DNA of 64,000 bases from Bryopsis sp. KO-2023. Lineage: Eukaryota; Chlorophyta; Ulvophyceae; Bryopsidales; Bryopsidaceae. The notes beneath the pieces were generated by a model. It did no database searches and was not told where the DNA came from. It saw only the letters and a program-made list of their open reading frames with translations. The stretch is from contig BSYQ01000003.1 of NCBI GenBank assembly GCA_030272585.1, positions 1,612,001 through 1,676,000 of the forward strand, written 5' to 3'. The position numbers and the translations under genes were made by a program. Shown piece by piece: positions 26,035 through 36,884 of this stretch (position 1 is its first letter; each line of letters begins with the position of its first letter).

Positions 26035-27574
26035 ATGGCGCTGTACGCCACCCATGTTCCTCTGAATCCCCTTCAGAAGGCGGCGGTGGCGTTTCTTTCG
26101 GCTGCAGGGGCCTTGGCAAAGTGAGAATCCTCTGGATCCACCAGACGCTTTTCAAATCCATGAAATGCATTCTGGAGAAACATAGCCGGTGTCATTGCTA
26201 TGATTTAGTAGCACAAGTTTTCAAAAGTTTCGATGGGGATTATATCTTACATGGGTTTTCTTGAGGGATCATCAGTAAATCGCATGGCAATTCCTTTTTG
26301 AAAGAAGTCAGAATTGCTTTCAACACATTTCCAGATTCAAGGATATATTTAGCAGCATATCGTAGACCACACTGGCTTCTTTTTTTTGATGGATTGAATG
26401 GCTCTGTCCATTTAAGTGCCTAAGACTGCAATTGACCACCGGAATGCAACACAAAAAAAAAAACAGAATGAGAGGCCGTGATTGTTTTGTAATGGTGCAG
26501 CCCTGCCCGAGCCGATTTGGTTGCTGCTGTGGGTGAGACTACAGGGGCCTCTGCTTTCGAAAGCATTCGAGATCGAATGGCTATGCATCCAGTTGGAAAA
26601 CAAATTCTCGCTGAGAGACCCAGAATCAATGTGAGGGCTTCCATGTCAGACTCCTTGATCCAAAAACAGCCCAGGCATTAGCCGCTTTTCACAAGAGTGG
26701 CCTGCTCATCAGTCGTAAAGAAAACATGCTGTGTGCTGGACGGCCCCTGGATTTGACAAAATCTCCGATGGCTTGTGTAGAATGAAACGATTGCACACAC
26801 CAGTGACATGCCTGAAGGGAGCTTTGGCCGATCCTACGCTGACTTCATGGGGAAGAGAGGGTTTCAAGCAGACGAGCGTCCCCCAGTCAGATTTATGGAC
26901 GATGCGGAAATCGCTTATGTGGCCACTCGATACAGGGAGGTGCATGATTTTTGGCATGTGTTGTTTGAATGCCCGACCACCGTTTCAGGGGAGCTCGCCC
27001 TGAAAGCAGTAGAATTCATCCAGGTATTGTGGGCCCACATCCAGAGTTACGAAAATCGGTTTACCTCTACCAGTATATACTGTACATGTATACTGTGATC
27101 CATCTTCCAGAGAGCAGCCTTGGTGATGAGGATGTATGTTTGTTGTTGATATAGACAGGTCTTCCTATGCCTGCTCTGGCTGTGCTGGGGGCCCAGTATC
27201 GATTGAGGCCGGAGGCAAGAGAAAAACTGTGGTTTCAGCAATTACCCTGGGCCGTAAGGGCAGCAACGATGTCAGAAGATTTGATGTGCATGTATTACGA
27301 AAAGCATTTGGAGGTGGGGGCGACTCCTGTCTGATGACTGTATTTGGTGTGAAATCGAATCCCTTGTTGGCGTACTTCAGAGGGTGATCCTTCCCAGAGT
27401 ATGGATGTCAGCCAGACTGTGACTCGCTTTGGCTTTGGTTGGGCTGACGGCTGCTTCTTGTTTTGGGGGCTGCAGGAGCCGCTCATCAGTCTCAGGAAGA
27501 AGTGGCGAATTATTGTTGCCCCCAGATCGGTCAAGTCTATTAATGTTGACTTGGACAAGGTTCACCATGTATGA
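26035..27574 (+). CDS. COQ4: ubiquinone biosynthesis protein COQ4
   Basis: A component of the mitochondrial coenzyme Q synthesis complex. Five exons keep phase: 26035-26120, 26501-26630, 26781-27023, 27155-27313 and 27476-27574, giving 238 residues. Family hallmarks are present: ARADLVAAVGETTG, the MPEGSFGRSYADFM segment, and the conserved HDFWH metal-binding motif at about residues 127-131 with the downstream GELALKAVEF glutamate. The protein ends with a LRKKWRI block typical of the family. There is almost no N-terminal extension, so a presequence may be short or internal; the first in-frame ATG was taken as the start. It is divergently paired with the CobW-type gene. Confidence 0.95.
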
Positions 27575-29345
27575 TTCATATTGTATTAATTATCGGTCTC
27601 GACCCCTGGAGATGTAGCAGCTTCTTCCTGTGTAATGTTTGGTTCCACCCTGCCGTCAACATATTATTATTACCTTTCGGTCAATCAATCGATCCATTTT
27701 CGAGTTCCTTTCGGAACTTTTTCCATTTCTTGTGCTTGTGAGACTGTAGGAAGACTTAGGGCATAACACATCCCACGATCCGATTATCAAGCCATCGTGT
27801 TGACTCACCATGAACCTTTCTTCTGGGACTTCATTTTACTCCAAGACAAATACAAAAATAAACATGCACGTATTTGTACGTAGATGTTATTTGAATAATA
27901 CTCCCACACACACTGTGGAAAGCTGCCTTCTTCCATTCTTGTCCAACATTGATAATTACATCTAATTAGAAACACCACACAACATTTAAAAAAAAAAACA
28001 CCGGAACTCGTCACATTCCACATTCTTGAGGGATACTCCCTTTCTTTGCTCTTTCCCCAAACTGCATACATCTTGAACAAAAACCTTAGCAGTTTCTTTT
28101 TTCTTCTTTTTTTTTTTTTCTTTCCAAACCATCTTTCTTCTCCTCCCACATTAATTAACACCGTTCCAACCGTTCAAAAATGAGATAAAGAAACGAGATT
28201 TCTTTTTTTCTTTTTTTGGAGGGCTTTTCTTCTTCTCCTTCTTTCTTTTTTCTTTTTTTTGCATTGCCTTTATGTGGAAAACCAGAACCTTGATTCTTGA
28301 CACACAACATATAACTATAAGCAAGGGGCTAAAAGAAGGAAGAAAAAAAGAATCTCATTTTCAAACGAAAACCCATCACGTCCCCTTCGCAAACTACCAA
28401 AAATCATGTATGCAACCGTGTGTACATTTCTCATTTCCTCCCCACCTTGATCCTGTTTTTTCTTTCTCTTTTTGCAACTAACAAAAAAAAAAAAGGCCTA
28501 GCATTGCAGAATTCAATAACCCAGTATGTTACACATGGAAAAAGCACCTGTTACCAACACCCCCATACATTCTTAAAAACCTTTCCTTCCAACCCCACCA
28601 CCCCTTCACCCGAACAAATCCCAACACGAAAAAAAAGATCATTGATTTCACCCTTCACTTTTGGTGTTAGGCGTTTTTTTTTTTCATTCCTTTTTTTCTT
28701 TGTCCCCCTAGCCCCCCCCCCAAAAAAAAACATGCTTTCCAAATATGTGAATTTCTAGTGCCTTCGGAATCCTAGTAATTTCCTTTCTCTCACACTTTTT
28801 TTGCACGTGTTCTGTATGACAGACAATCTGACATGAAGACACATGCACTGTACATGGCAAATCCTCAAAAGACAAACACACAAATTCTTGACTCATGCTT
28901 TTTTTCACCCCCCACCCCACTCACCCCCCTTCCATCAATTCTCCCAACCACCACCACCGCTCGTTCCATTACAATGCGACATCTCTTTCACTTCTTTTTT
29001 TTCTCACTCTTTTCTTCTACGTATCAAGGTCTTTTTTTTTCCCTCTTTTTTTTTTCTGGATTTCAATATCTCCCCTCCTCCTGCTTCCGTCGATGCTCAT
29101 ATATATGTATTACGTACCCCATGCATTCATAGAACCCACCCAGATGCTACATCCTCTTCCACAAAAATCGATTACAAACACAAGTAGTTCCACATGACAT
29201 TCTCCTTCGATGCAATTTTTTTCCCCTCCTTTCTGTTTTCTTTTCTCCTGTTGCTTTCGTCCAGGGGGGGAGGGGGCCTCTGCTTTTTCCGATTTTTCTG
29301 CCCTTTTTGTGTTGGCTCCGGTTTGGCTCGTAAGCGACCTGGAGC
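27575..29345. other. pyrimidine-rich intergenic stretch
   Basis: No gene recognised. Long CT-rich tracts lie at 28090-28260 and 28900-29070, and there is a C-run/A-run junction at 28712-28730. It separates the 3' ends of two convergent genes (COQ4 and the CSDE1-like gene). Confidence 0.5.
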
Positions 29346-32300
29346 TCAGGATCCTACGCTCTGTATGCTCAGCGACCGAGGAACGAAAGGTGCGGCAGAT
29401 GGGTTCAAGTTCGCCGCTAAAAGAAAACCACCACACACAAACACAGACAGACAAACACCAGCTCAGTTACCAAACGAATCACAACAGCAGAAAACCCCTA
29501 CTCATAGGCTTTATAAGAGAAACAAACATAAGGAGCACTCATATACAGTAAGTATTTTGACCGTCATAATTTCCCCACGTCCTTTGTGTGTCCCTTTTTG
29601 CTTAATTCGGCTATAAACAACACCTTTCGATTCTCACATTTTGTGGGTTGGAGCTCTGGCACCGCAATCGGCCTGCCCCTTCCAAAAGGAAACCCACGCC
29701 CTCCTTCAGGCCCCTTCGCAGTGCGATTCATTCCAGGCTGCAACGAAACAAAGGAAGAGGATCTTCTCAGCAACATTTTCCCACCATACTATTGAAAAAG
29801 CTTACTAATTGACCAGCACTAGGATAAGTTCTGCTGGTTCACTACAGTCATTAAAACACCCCACATTCTTTCCAGGCAATCTACAAAAAACGTTTTTTTT
29901 CTTGTCAATGTGCTCAACTGATTTCAGTTGAAGTTCCGGGTACTTATGAAGAGGGAAAGGAAATGTTTTGATGAACGCTTCCATTTTCTTTTGTTTCATT
30001 GAGAAAAGAGCAAAAATTAACCTCGACCTCGACATCATTTGCCCCAATACCTTCTTCTTGCCAACGACCTCCGGCTCCGGAGCTGATGCAGGCTCCACAG
30101 CACCAACTGCCCCCTGAGCATTGCCAGAACTTGCCATCTGGGCATTCAGCTGACCATCGCTGATCTTGTGCACGCGTCTGGCCTGATGCTGCTGCTTGTT
30201 GGGGTTGTATACTCGAACGAACTGCACGATATCATTCACCCTCAGCTGCGATGTCTTATCCACTTCGCTGCAGTGGAAGAAAATGTGTGACATTCCTCTT
30301 TCGTGCTCGTAATCGATGAATCCATAGGAGCCGTTTGAAACCAGGGAAGCTACGCGGCCGATGTATTTCACCAACGAAACCCCGGTGGCTCTTCGCCCCC
30401 CAAATTTTCCGGCCGGTCCATCCAGTCTTTCTGCAGCTTTCGCCTGGGCCAGGTTTATTGCGACTTTGAAGGAAACTTTGTCACCGACCTGAGGGTTCAG
30501 CTGCCGATCCTGTTGTGTGCAAGTTTGAAGGATTTAAATGAAAGCATGGCGACCGGATGGAGATGTGTTTCATCAGAATCGTGAGCAAAATTGAACCTAG
30601 TTGGTGTTGCATAGAATTTTCTGTTGATTTTGTTCCAGATAATTCTATTTGTTTTATGACTCCTCACTAATCCCCCAGCAGCCTCCCTCATTTTTATAAA
30701 TAAAATATGGTAAAAGGCAATCTTAACACAGAAACATGCAATGAAAGTACGATCAACAACCTGTTTTCTTAATTAATAATCCAAAAAAGAAGTGCAAAGT
30801 TGACCCACCTCCAGGTCGTTCGCACTAAACGTGAGTTTTTCAGAAACCCCACCCTCTCCTTCGAACAGCACGACTCCGTTGTTAGTGAACTGCTTCCACA
30901 ACCCGAGCCGCTCCACTACGATTCCGTAATGCACATCCTCCGAAACGGTCTCAAAAACCGCAGAGCCGCTTACGCCTCTCATCACCCTTTTCCCCAAAAA
31001 AATTTTTAAAAGAATTAGTTCACACGTGTAACATCACCACAGTAACTTTTTGATTGTTCTTATTATTACTATTATTATTTATTTATTTATTTAGTATTAT
31101 TATTTTTTTATTTTTATTTTTTTTTGGGGGGGGGATAGATGGATGCCTGGATTTGGAAAAAGTTGGATTTGCTTTAAAAAATAATAGGACATTCTTCTTA
31201 TTTCCGTTTTTTGAATTCTGGGGCAATGCTTGCTCTTGATTTTTTTTCCTCCATCCGTATTCCCTCCCCCTTAATTTACACTAATTCTTCAAGAGCGAGC
31301 GCTCACTTGGTTGCAATTTGCTTGCCCTTCTCCATGTCCCATTTGACTGAAAATTTAACATCGTCCCCAATTTCCAATTCGCTGGACTCCACGCCATCAA
31401 GATCCGAGAAATGGAACAGCACATCGTTGTGTCGCTCGCAGCATTTTATGAAACCGAAACTGCTTTTCATAATGGAAATCTGCAGTTCAAACAAACAGAA
31501 ATTTGTAAGAAAAAAAACTACGCCAAACACATAGCGAAACAGAGATCTTTCGATTCTGGTATTGTTTATTTTATGTATTGTATTATTTTTATTTATTCTT
31601 TTTGGGGGTCTGCTGTACATTCATCTCAGCAACTACATGATTTCTTTTTGGATTTCCCCCACCAGTGAAACACATCAAAAATGTCGAGCTTTTTTAAAAC
31701 ATAAAAAATATCAAAAGAGTCCCACCTTGCCATTTTCTGTTTTTTCGGGTGCCTTTTCCAGGAGCTTGACCTTCACCGCTCTTGCCTCCTTCCTATACAC
31801 CTGCCTGAAAATCTCAAATTCCACTTCGTCCCTTTCGTCCAATGGCACTGCTTGATCATCAACCTGCAGCCCATTCGACAAATTTCCTCTCCATCAAATA
31901 GTGAAAAATCAACCAAAAGAGTGGGGAATTTTTTTCCCCACTCTTTTGGGGAAAAAAATTCAAAAAACTTCACCATCCAATCCAAACACCTCGGTTTTCC
32001 CTTTGTTTTAATATTCGATATTTTAATATTTTCATGTTCAACATTTAATCGATCGCTTTGCATTTGGGAGGAGGATTCAGGTGAAAAAGGGGCTGTTGGG
32101 AAGGTGCCGCCGTACATTGTGATGGCCATAGAAAGCTCGCTGGTCGGTGTCCCCATCAAAATATCCAATGATGCCATCTTCTCGGTTGTCCTCCGGAGCA
32201 GGCGCCACAGCTGGTCTAATAATGCGACCCTTGAAAGTCCCTTCAGAAAACACCAACCCAGGATATTACCCTACAGTTGCCCTACCTCTCATTCCAAATT

Positions 32301-34338
32301 TAACTTTGTTGAACTATAGATACTTTCAACACTTCTTTCCCCCCAATAAAATAAACAAACAAAAAACAAACAAAGCACAATCCCTTCAAAAATTATAAAT
32401 AAAATCATCCCTTATATAAAATCATAAATTAGAATTTCTTACCTTCGACTTTAGATTCTTGAGTAATGGTCCCGGCCTTTAGAACGACCACATCGGCAGC
32501 GAACATTCGATTGCCCTCGCGACAGACGATATAAGAAACTTCTGAGCCGATCTCCAGCTTGGTGGGCCCTCCAGACTCATCCGATCGAACGTATTTGAAA
32601 TGGAAAAAGAGCCTTCCCAAGTAAGGTCTCGGCCGACTGATGCAACCACACCGAGAAAATTATTACCCCCCAAAAAAAAACTTGAAAAACCTGGCTTATC
32701 TGTTCATCCTTCAGAAAAAAAATCAACATGCATCCATGTGTACATCCTGCGGAATTGATTCATCGAACAAAGGCCAGGTCAAGTCAAGTCGAGAGCAGGA
32801 GGCATCAGAGTACAGACAAAATCTCAACACGTGTGCTTTATGAGTGGGGTGAACTGCACTTATCTCATCACATGCCCCCTCCTCTTTTTTTGAAATAACT
32901 TCATTCATACCAAGAAAGGAGTGCATCTTCCCCCACCGTTGTTTTGGAATTGTAATTCAGCACCCTCTAAGTTTTTCAATAATATCAGGGACATGGAAAA
33001 TACCTGATGAAGCCATTAGTGTCCTTCAGACGATTCACGATGCCATGCTCTCGGTATTCCCCGTCCGGATCCTGGTCCACATACGATTGTTCCCCGACGC
33101 TCACCCCTCCCTGCACGAAATCAACACAAATATCGAAAAGCTGAATACCAGCCAAAAATCCTCACCTCTGCCAATTTCTCAAACCATTGATCCAGTCAAT
33201 ATGGTAGATCTATCTTAATTGCTTTCGTTATTTTCCTCCTCGACCTCTCCGTCTGCACTTTTGATGTGTCAATTGGAAGTCTGCGCTATTCATGAGTGTA
33301 TTGAGAAATGCCCTTACCTGCCCCAACCTGGCCACGATAGACTCTATGGCAGACACCTTCCGTACCTTTCAATAAAAAAGCACAACGTCACTTTCCCGTT
33401 CCCATCAATCAAAAGCGATTCTTCTTTGGGAAAGAAAAACAACAAGAACCCCTCTTGCATCTTTCATGAGAGTGCATTTCGGAGAAATATTTCCTACAGG
33501 GAGAAAAATGTTATGGTACCCCCTGCAGATGATTCCCTTTCCTCCCCTCACCCCCCCCCCCTTTGTTTTTTGTTTTTTTTGGAGAACCCTCTGCAATTCA
33601 CCTCTGTGACGGTTTGTTGACCATCAATAATTGCCCCCAATCTGAAAGACACTTCATCCCCAGGCGTAAGCGACCCTGTCAATTGAGTGATGGGACCCTC
33701 CGTCTCGCTGATAAAATCGCCCACCCTGAAAAGCAGAGGATTTGCTCTCTGGGGACACCTGCCATTCACAAGGTGAAAAAAAAAAAAACCTTGAGCAAAA
33801 ACACAACTTAAAAAAGCTGTGAAAATACCAGTCCATTTTTTTGAGCCAGTTCCTCAGTGCCAGTCGCGCACAAACACTCCAACCGAAATCAGACTACGCC
33901 GGGACCGTACAGATCTATCGCTGAAGGGGCGAAGTACAAAATCCCCTCGAAAACAGCGTCGCTAAAGATCCGAACGATGTTTTCCCACGACAGCGCAGGG
34001 CCCAGGCGAGGACTTCCTCATCACTGACCAAACCTTCCGATATCGAATTCAGAGGTCTTGTAGAACCACGCGGTCGCCAGTTCTAGAGTCGACAAACCTG
34101 GTTTCACACCCCGATTGGCCTGCACTGGCAAAAACGTCCAGCGAGCACAGAAAGAGGAAAAGAAACACAGAAACGAAAACAGGACCTACCTCACGAAAGC
34201 GAAGTCCTCTTTCACAGAGACGACAATGCCTTGTTCGGATTTCTCTTCGGATTCGTCCAGGAGGTAGTGTTGATCAAGGCCATAATCGCCAGAGAATTGG
34301 TTTCCCAGCCCGGGCGCTACCGCAGTTCCCTCTTCCAT
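29346..34338 (-). CDS. UNR/CSDE1-like multi-cold-shock-domain RNA-binding protein with C-terminal SUZ-C-like and PAM2 motifs
   Basis: Cytosolic RNA-binding protein of the UNR type, which in animals regulates translation and mRNA decay. Thirteen exons fit in phase: 34190-34338, 33911-33961, 33602-33725, 33318-33365, 33004-33110, 32443-32636, 32116-32240, 31726-31863, 31307-31479, 30809-30986, 30051-30509, 29638-29737 and 29346-29416, giving 638 residues. Six cold-shock-like domains are readable, starting near residues 33 (GIVVSVKEDFAFV), 147 (GIVNRLKDTNGFI), 243, 311 (SSFGFIKCCERHNDVLFHFS), 388 and 478 (GSYGFIDYE...IFFHCSEV). Domains 1, 3 and 5 lack parts of the canonical RNP motifs, like the degenerate domains of animal UNR. 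At about 585-605 a GPEGGRGFPFGRGR block resembles a SUZ-C motif. The last exon encodes ANLNPSAAPFVP, a PAM2 consensus for binding the MLLE domain of poly(A)-binding protein. Confidence 0.88.
31913..31949. repeat. intronic hairpin, 16-bp perfect arms
   Basis: CCAAAAGAGTGGGGAA and its exact reverse complement are separated by five T. It lies in an intron of the CSDE1-like gene. Confidence 0.85.
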
Positions 34339-34976
34339 GTCACTCAGACCTGGGCCTTATTGCAGGGAGGGGGAAATGGAGTGCGCTTTGGACGGAAGAA
34401 AACTTCGGGTGGGAAAAAAGAGAAAGATAAAAAGACCGACCGGGGAAGGTTGGCTTTTTCAACACCCCCTATCCCTCAGGGGAACGATCACCGGTCGAGT
34501 GACGGGCAAACGAGACAAAATTTCCTGTGGCGTTGAAGTCCGGGTTTACAGCTGGCGTTCGCGTTGGGCCGAAAGAAACGCTGTTCGTGGTTGATCCAGT
34601 CAAGTCACCGTCTGAGGAAAATAGCCAGTTATGTTGCTGACCCCACGCCTGCGCGAATTTGCGAGAAAATCATCACAGAATTGGAAACACGGGCTAACCA
34701 AATGGGGAGGAATTGCCATCAAACCGTTGATGAGAGGTGGAGTCGCAATGAGGTCACACTCTTGCGGTCAAGGATCGCTGCTGTGTGTTGGGAAAGTGTG
34801 GTTTGCAGTTGAGCCTGCTTTTTCGGCAGACAATTTCTGATCTGGGAATGCATGGGAACATAGAAGTATTTATACATACTCTCTTGACACATTATAGCAA
34901 GCATTCCCGGATCAGAGCCTCCCGTGGCTTCAGGGGGGGACTGTTTTATCTCTTCTTGAAATACCAAAGCAAAACT
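34339..34976. other. intergenic between the MTFMT stop and the CSDE1-like start
   Basis: No coding family recognised. Being upstream of the minus-strand CSDE1-like gene, it should contain its promoter and the 3' end of the MTFMT gene. Confidence 0.4.
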
Positions 34977-36295
34977 CTACGGCAAGCTTAAAATTCTTTT
35001 CCCCAACCCATTCTTGAAGCTCTTTACTAGCATCCTTTTCTTGTTCGGGGGCTGCACCTCACTGATTTCTAAAGCGGAATCATCAGCACAACGAACCACC
35101 AAATTCCCACCAACGAAACCTATGTCCCCACCGTCCAAGTCCTCCACACCTCCCACCCTCGAGGTCATTATTTTCATCTCGATTTCCTCCTCCTTTTCTT
35201 GCGACGGATCGTGCAATACAAATCTAGCTCGAGTGCCAGGCCACCCAGCAAAAGCTCTGACCTTGTTATGGCATTGGAGGGCAGTCCCTGTCTTGAAGTC
35301 CAGCAATGACTCATCCCTCGACATCTTGGGGGCCTGTGTGGCTTCCTGGTCATTCTGAGCGGCTGCATTACTGAGGGCAGACCCATCCCAGACTGAGTCC
35401 AAGGTTTCGATCAGCAGCTGAGTTCCTTTCTCAAACAGGTCCCCCAGCAACTCAGGCGCCTGCAAACCCCACCATTTCATTTACCTTATTTTGTGGCAAA
35501 TTATCCAAATCAATCGAGGACACATACCAATCAAAAAACCTCTCCAACATGAAGATGCTAGGGGAGATTGATGACTAACATCTGTAGGGTTTGCATGACT
35601 GACCACCAGCACTGAACCACAAATATATCCCCCACCTGAATGTTGGGATCCATCGGGTAGCTCCTTTGGGCCACAACAGGGCCAGCATCCATCTTCAAAA
35701 CAGTGTACAAAAGGCTGACCCCAACTTCGGCATCCCCTTTGAGAATCGCCCTGTTCACTGGGGCTGCCCCTCTGTATTTTGGCAACAAACTCGGATGGAT
35801 ATTCAACGTCCCAAACTTGGGGATGTCCAAAAATCGCCGAGGCAAGAAATTACCATAGGCAGCAGTTACGCAGAGATCCGGCTGCCAAGACTCCAGTGTC
35901 GACAAAAACTCATCATCTTTTGCTGAAACTGGACACTGCAATTTGGCCCCCTCCTCGAATCCATTTTCCAATGCCACCATGGAGACTGGGGAAGGCACCG
36001 GGACTTTTCTATTTCCCCTGCCTTTTGGCCTCCCAGGTTGACTCACCACACCCACAACTTCATAACTTGAGCCCTCTTTTCTGGAGGACTCCAGCAAACC
36101 AGTCAGAGTTGCGGCAGCCACCTCTGGCGTCCCCAGAAAAACGACAGACTTCGCCCCTTTGTCTTGACTGGCTGAACAGGCGAACGTCTGGGAAGCGGAT
36201 CGTGTGAAGCATAGGTGTGGGGAGAAAATCCGCCGAGCGAGTCCTCCACCGTAGAGCGTGCATCGCAACGAGCCTGAGTTGACAGCAACTGCCAT
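34977..36295 (-). CDS. methionyl-tRNA formyltransferase, organellar
   Basis: Transfers a formyl group from 10-formyltetrahydrofolate to initiator Met-tRNA for organellar translation. Two exons, 35636-36295 and 34977-35459, join in phase 0 and give 380 residues. An arginine- and serine-rich N terminus of about 45 residues looks like a mitochondrial or plastid presequence. The hydrolase fold follows: VVFLGTPEVAAATL, the QPGRPKGRG turn, LNIHPSLLPKYRGAAPVNRA with the catalytic asparagine and histidine, and KMDAGPVVAQ with the aspartate. The C-terminal domain contains the DFKTGTALQCHNKVRAFAGWPG stretch typical of formyl_trans_C. Length matches organellar enzymes. Nothing essential appears missing. 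Mitochondrion versus plastid (or dual) targeting is open. Confidence 0.95.
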
Positions 36296-36884
36296 CTGTC
36301 AACAAGCGAAGTTTCAAAGTGGCGCCGACAAAGCAGTGTGTTCGTTTCCCCAGCCCCGTTTTGCGTTCATCGAGATGCAATCGCGAAAGCCCCCCACCAC
36401 AAACCTTGGGCTCAGACAGAGTTCAGAGCATTATCCAAAGCAAAAAGACACTGGCGAAATGTTTGTCCTCGCGCAGGCGTCGTGAAAACCGTCACACGTG
36501 GAAACGATGCGTGATCGTTTCAACCACATTCTCTTCGCAGATTGAAAAATTGGACGTGCTTGCCCAGCCGTCAAATTCTAACACACGAAAGCACCAAGCC
36601 AGAGAAACTGCGCAGTGGAGTGGGCGTGCACTCCACACCAAACGCAGGATTTCCAAGAACCCACCCCCTGGATTGGACAAACGACGACGAGGCAATGTCA
36701 CGTGTGTTTGTCCAAACCTCAGTAATCAACCGCCGCCCAACCACAGGGCGCCGTCACTTCCGCCAGGTGTGACGTAATGTGACGGCGAAAACCTCCCAAA
36801 CCGTCAAAGCCCACTCCCAACCCCACTGCGCCCAACAAAAAAAAATCCCTTGTCTTGTTTTCCGAAAAGTTTGAAAGGCTGACA
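36296..36884. promoter_or_regulatory. divergent upstream region of MTFMT and the ALDH gene
   Basis: 589 bp between divergent starts. No recognisable coding exon. Shared promoter function is inferred from orientation. Confidence 0.35.

Noticed and set aside
28090..29070. Pyrimidine-rich tracts read as open frames full of F, S and P
   Set aside because: Low-complexity CT sequence gives long open frames by composition alone.
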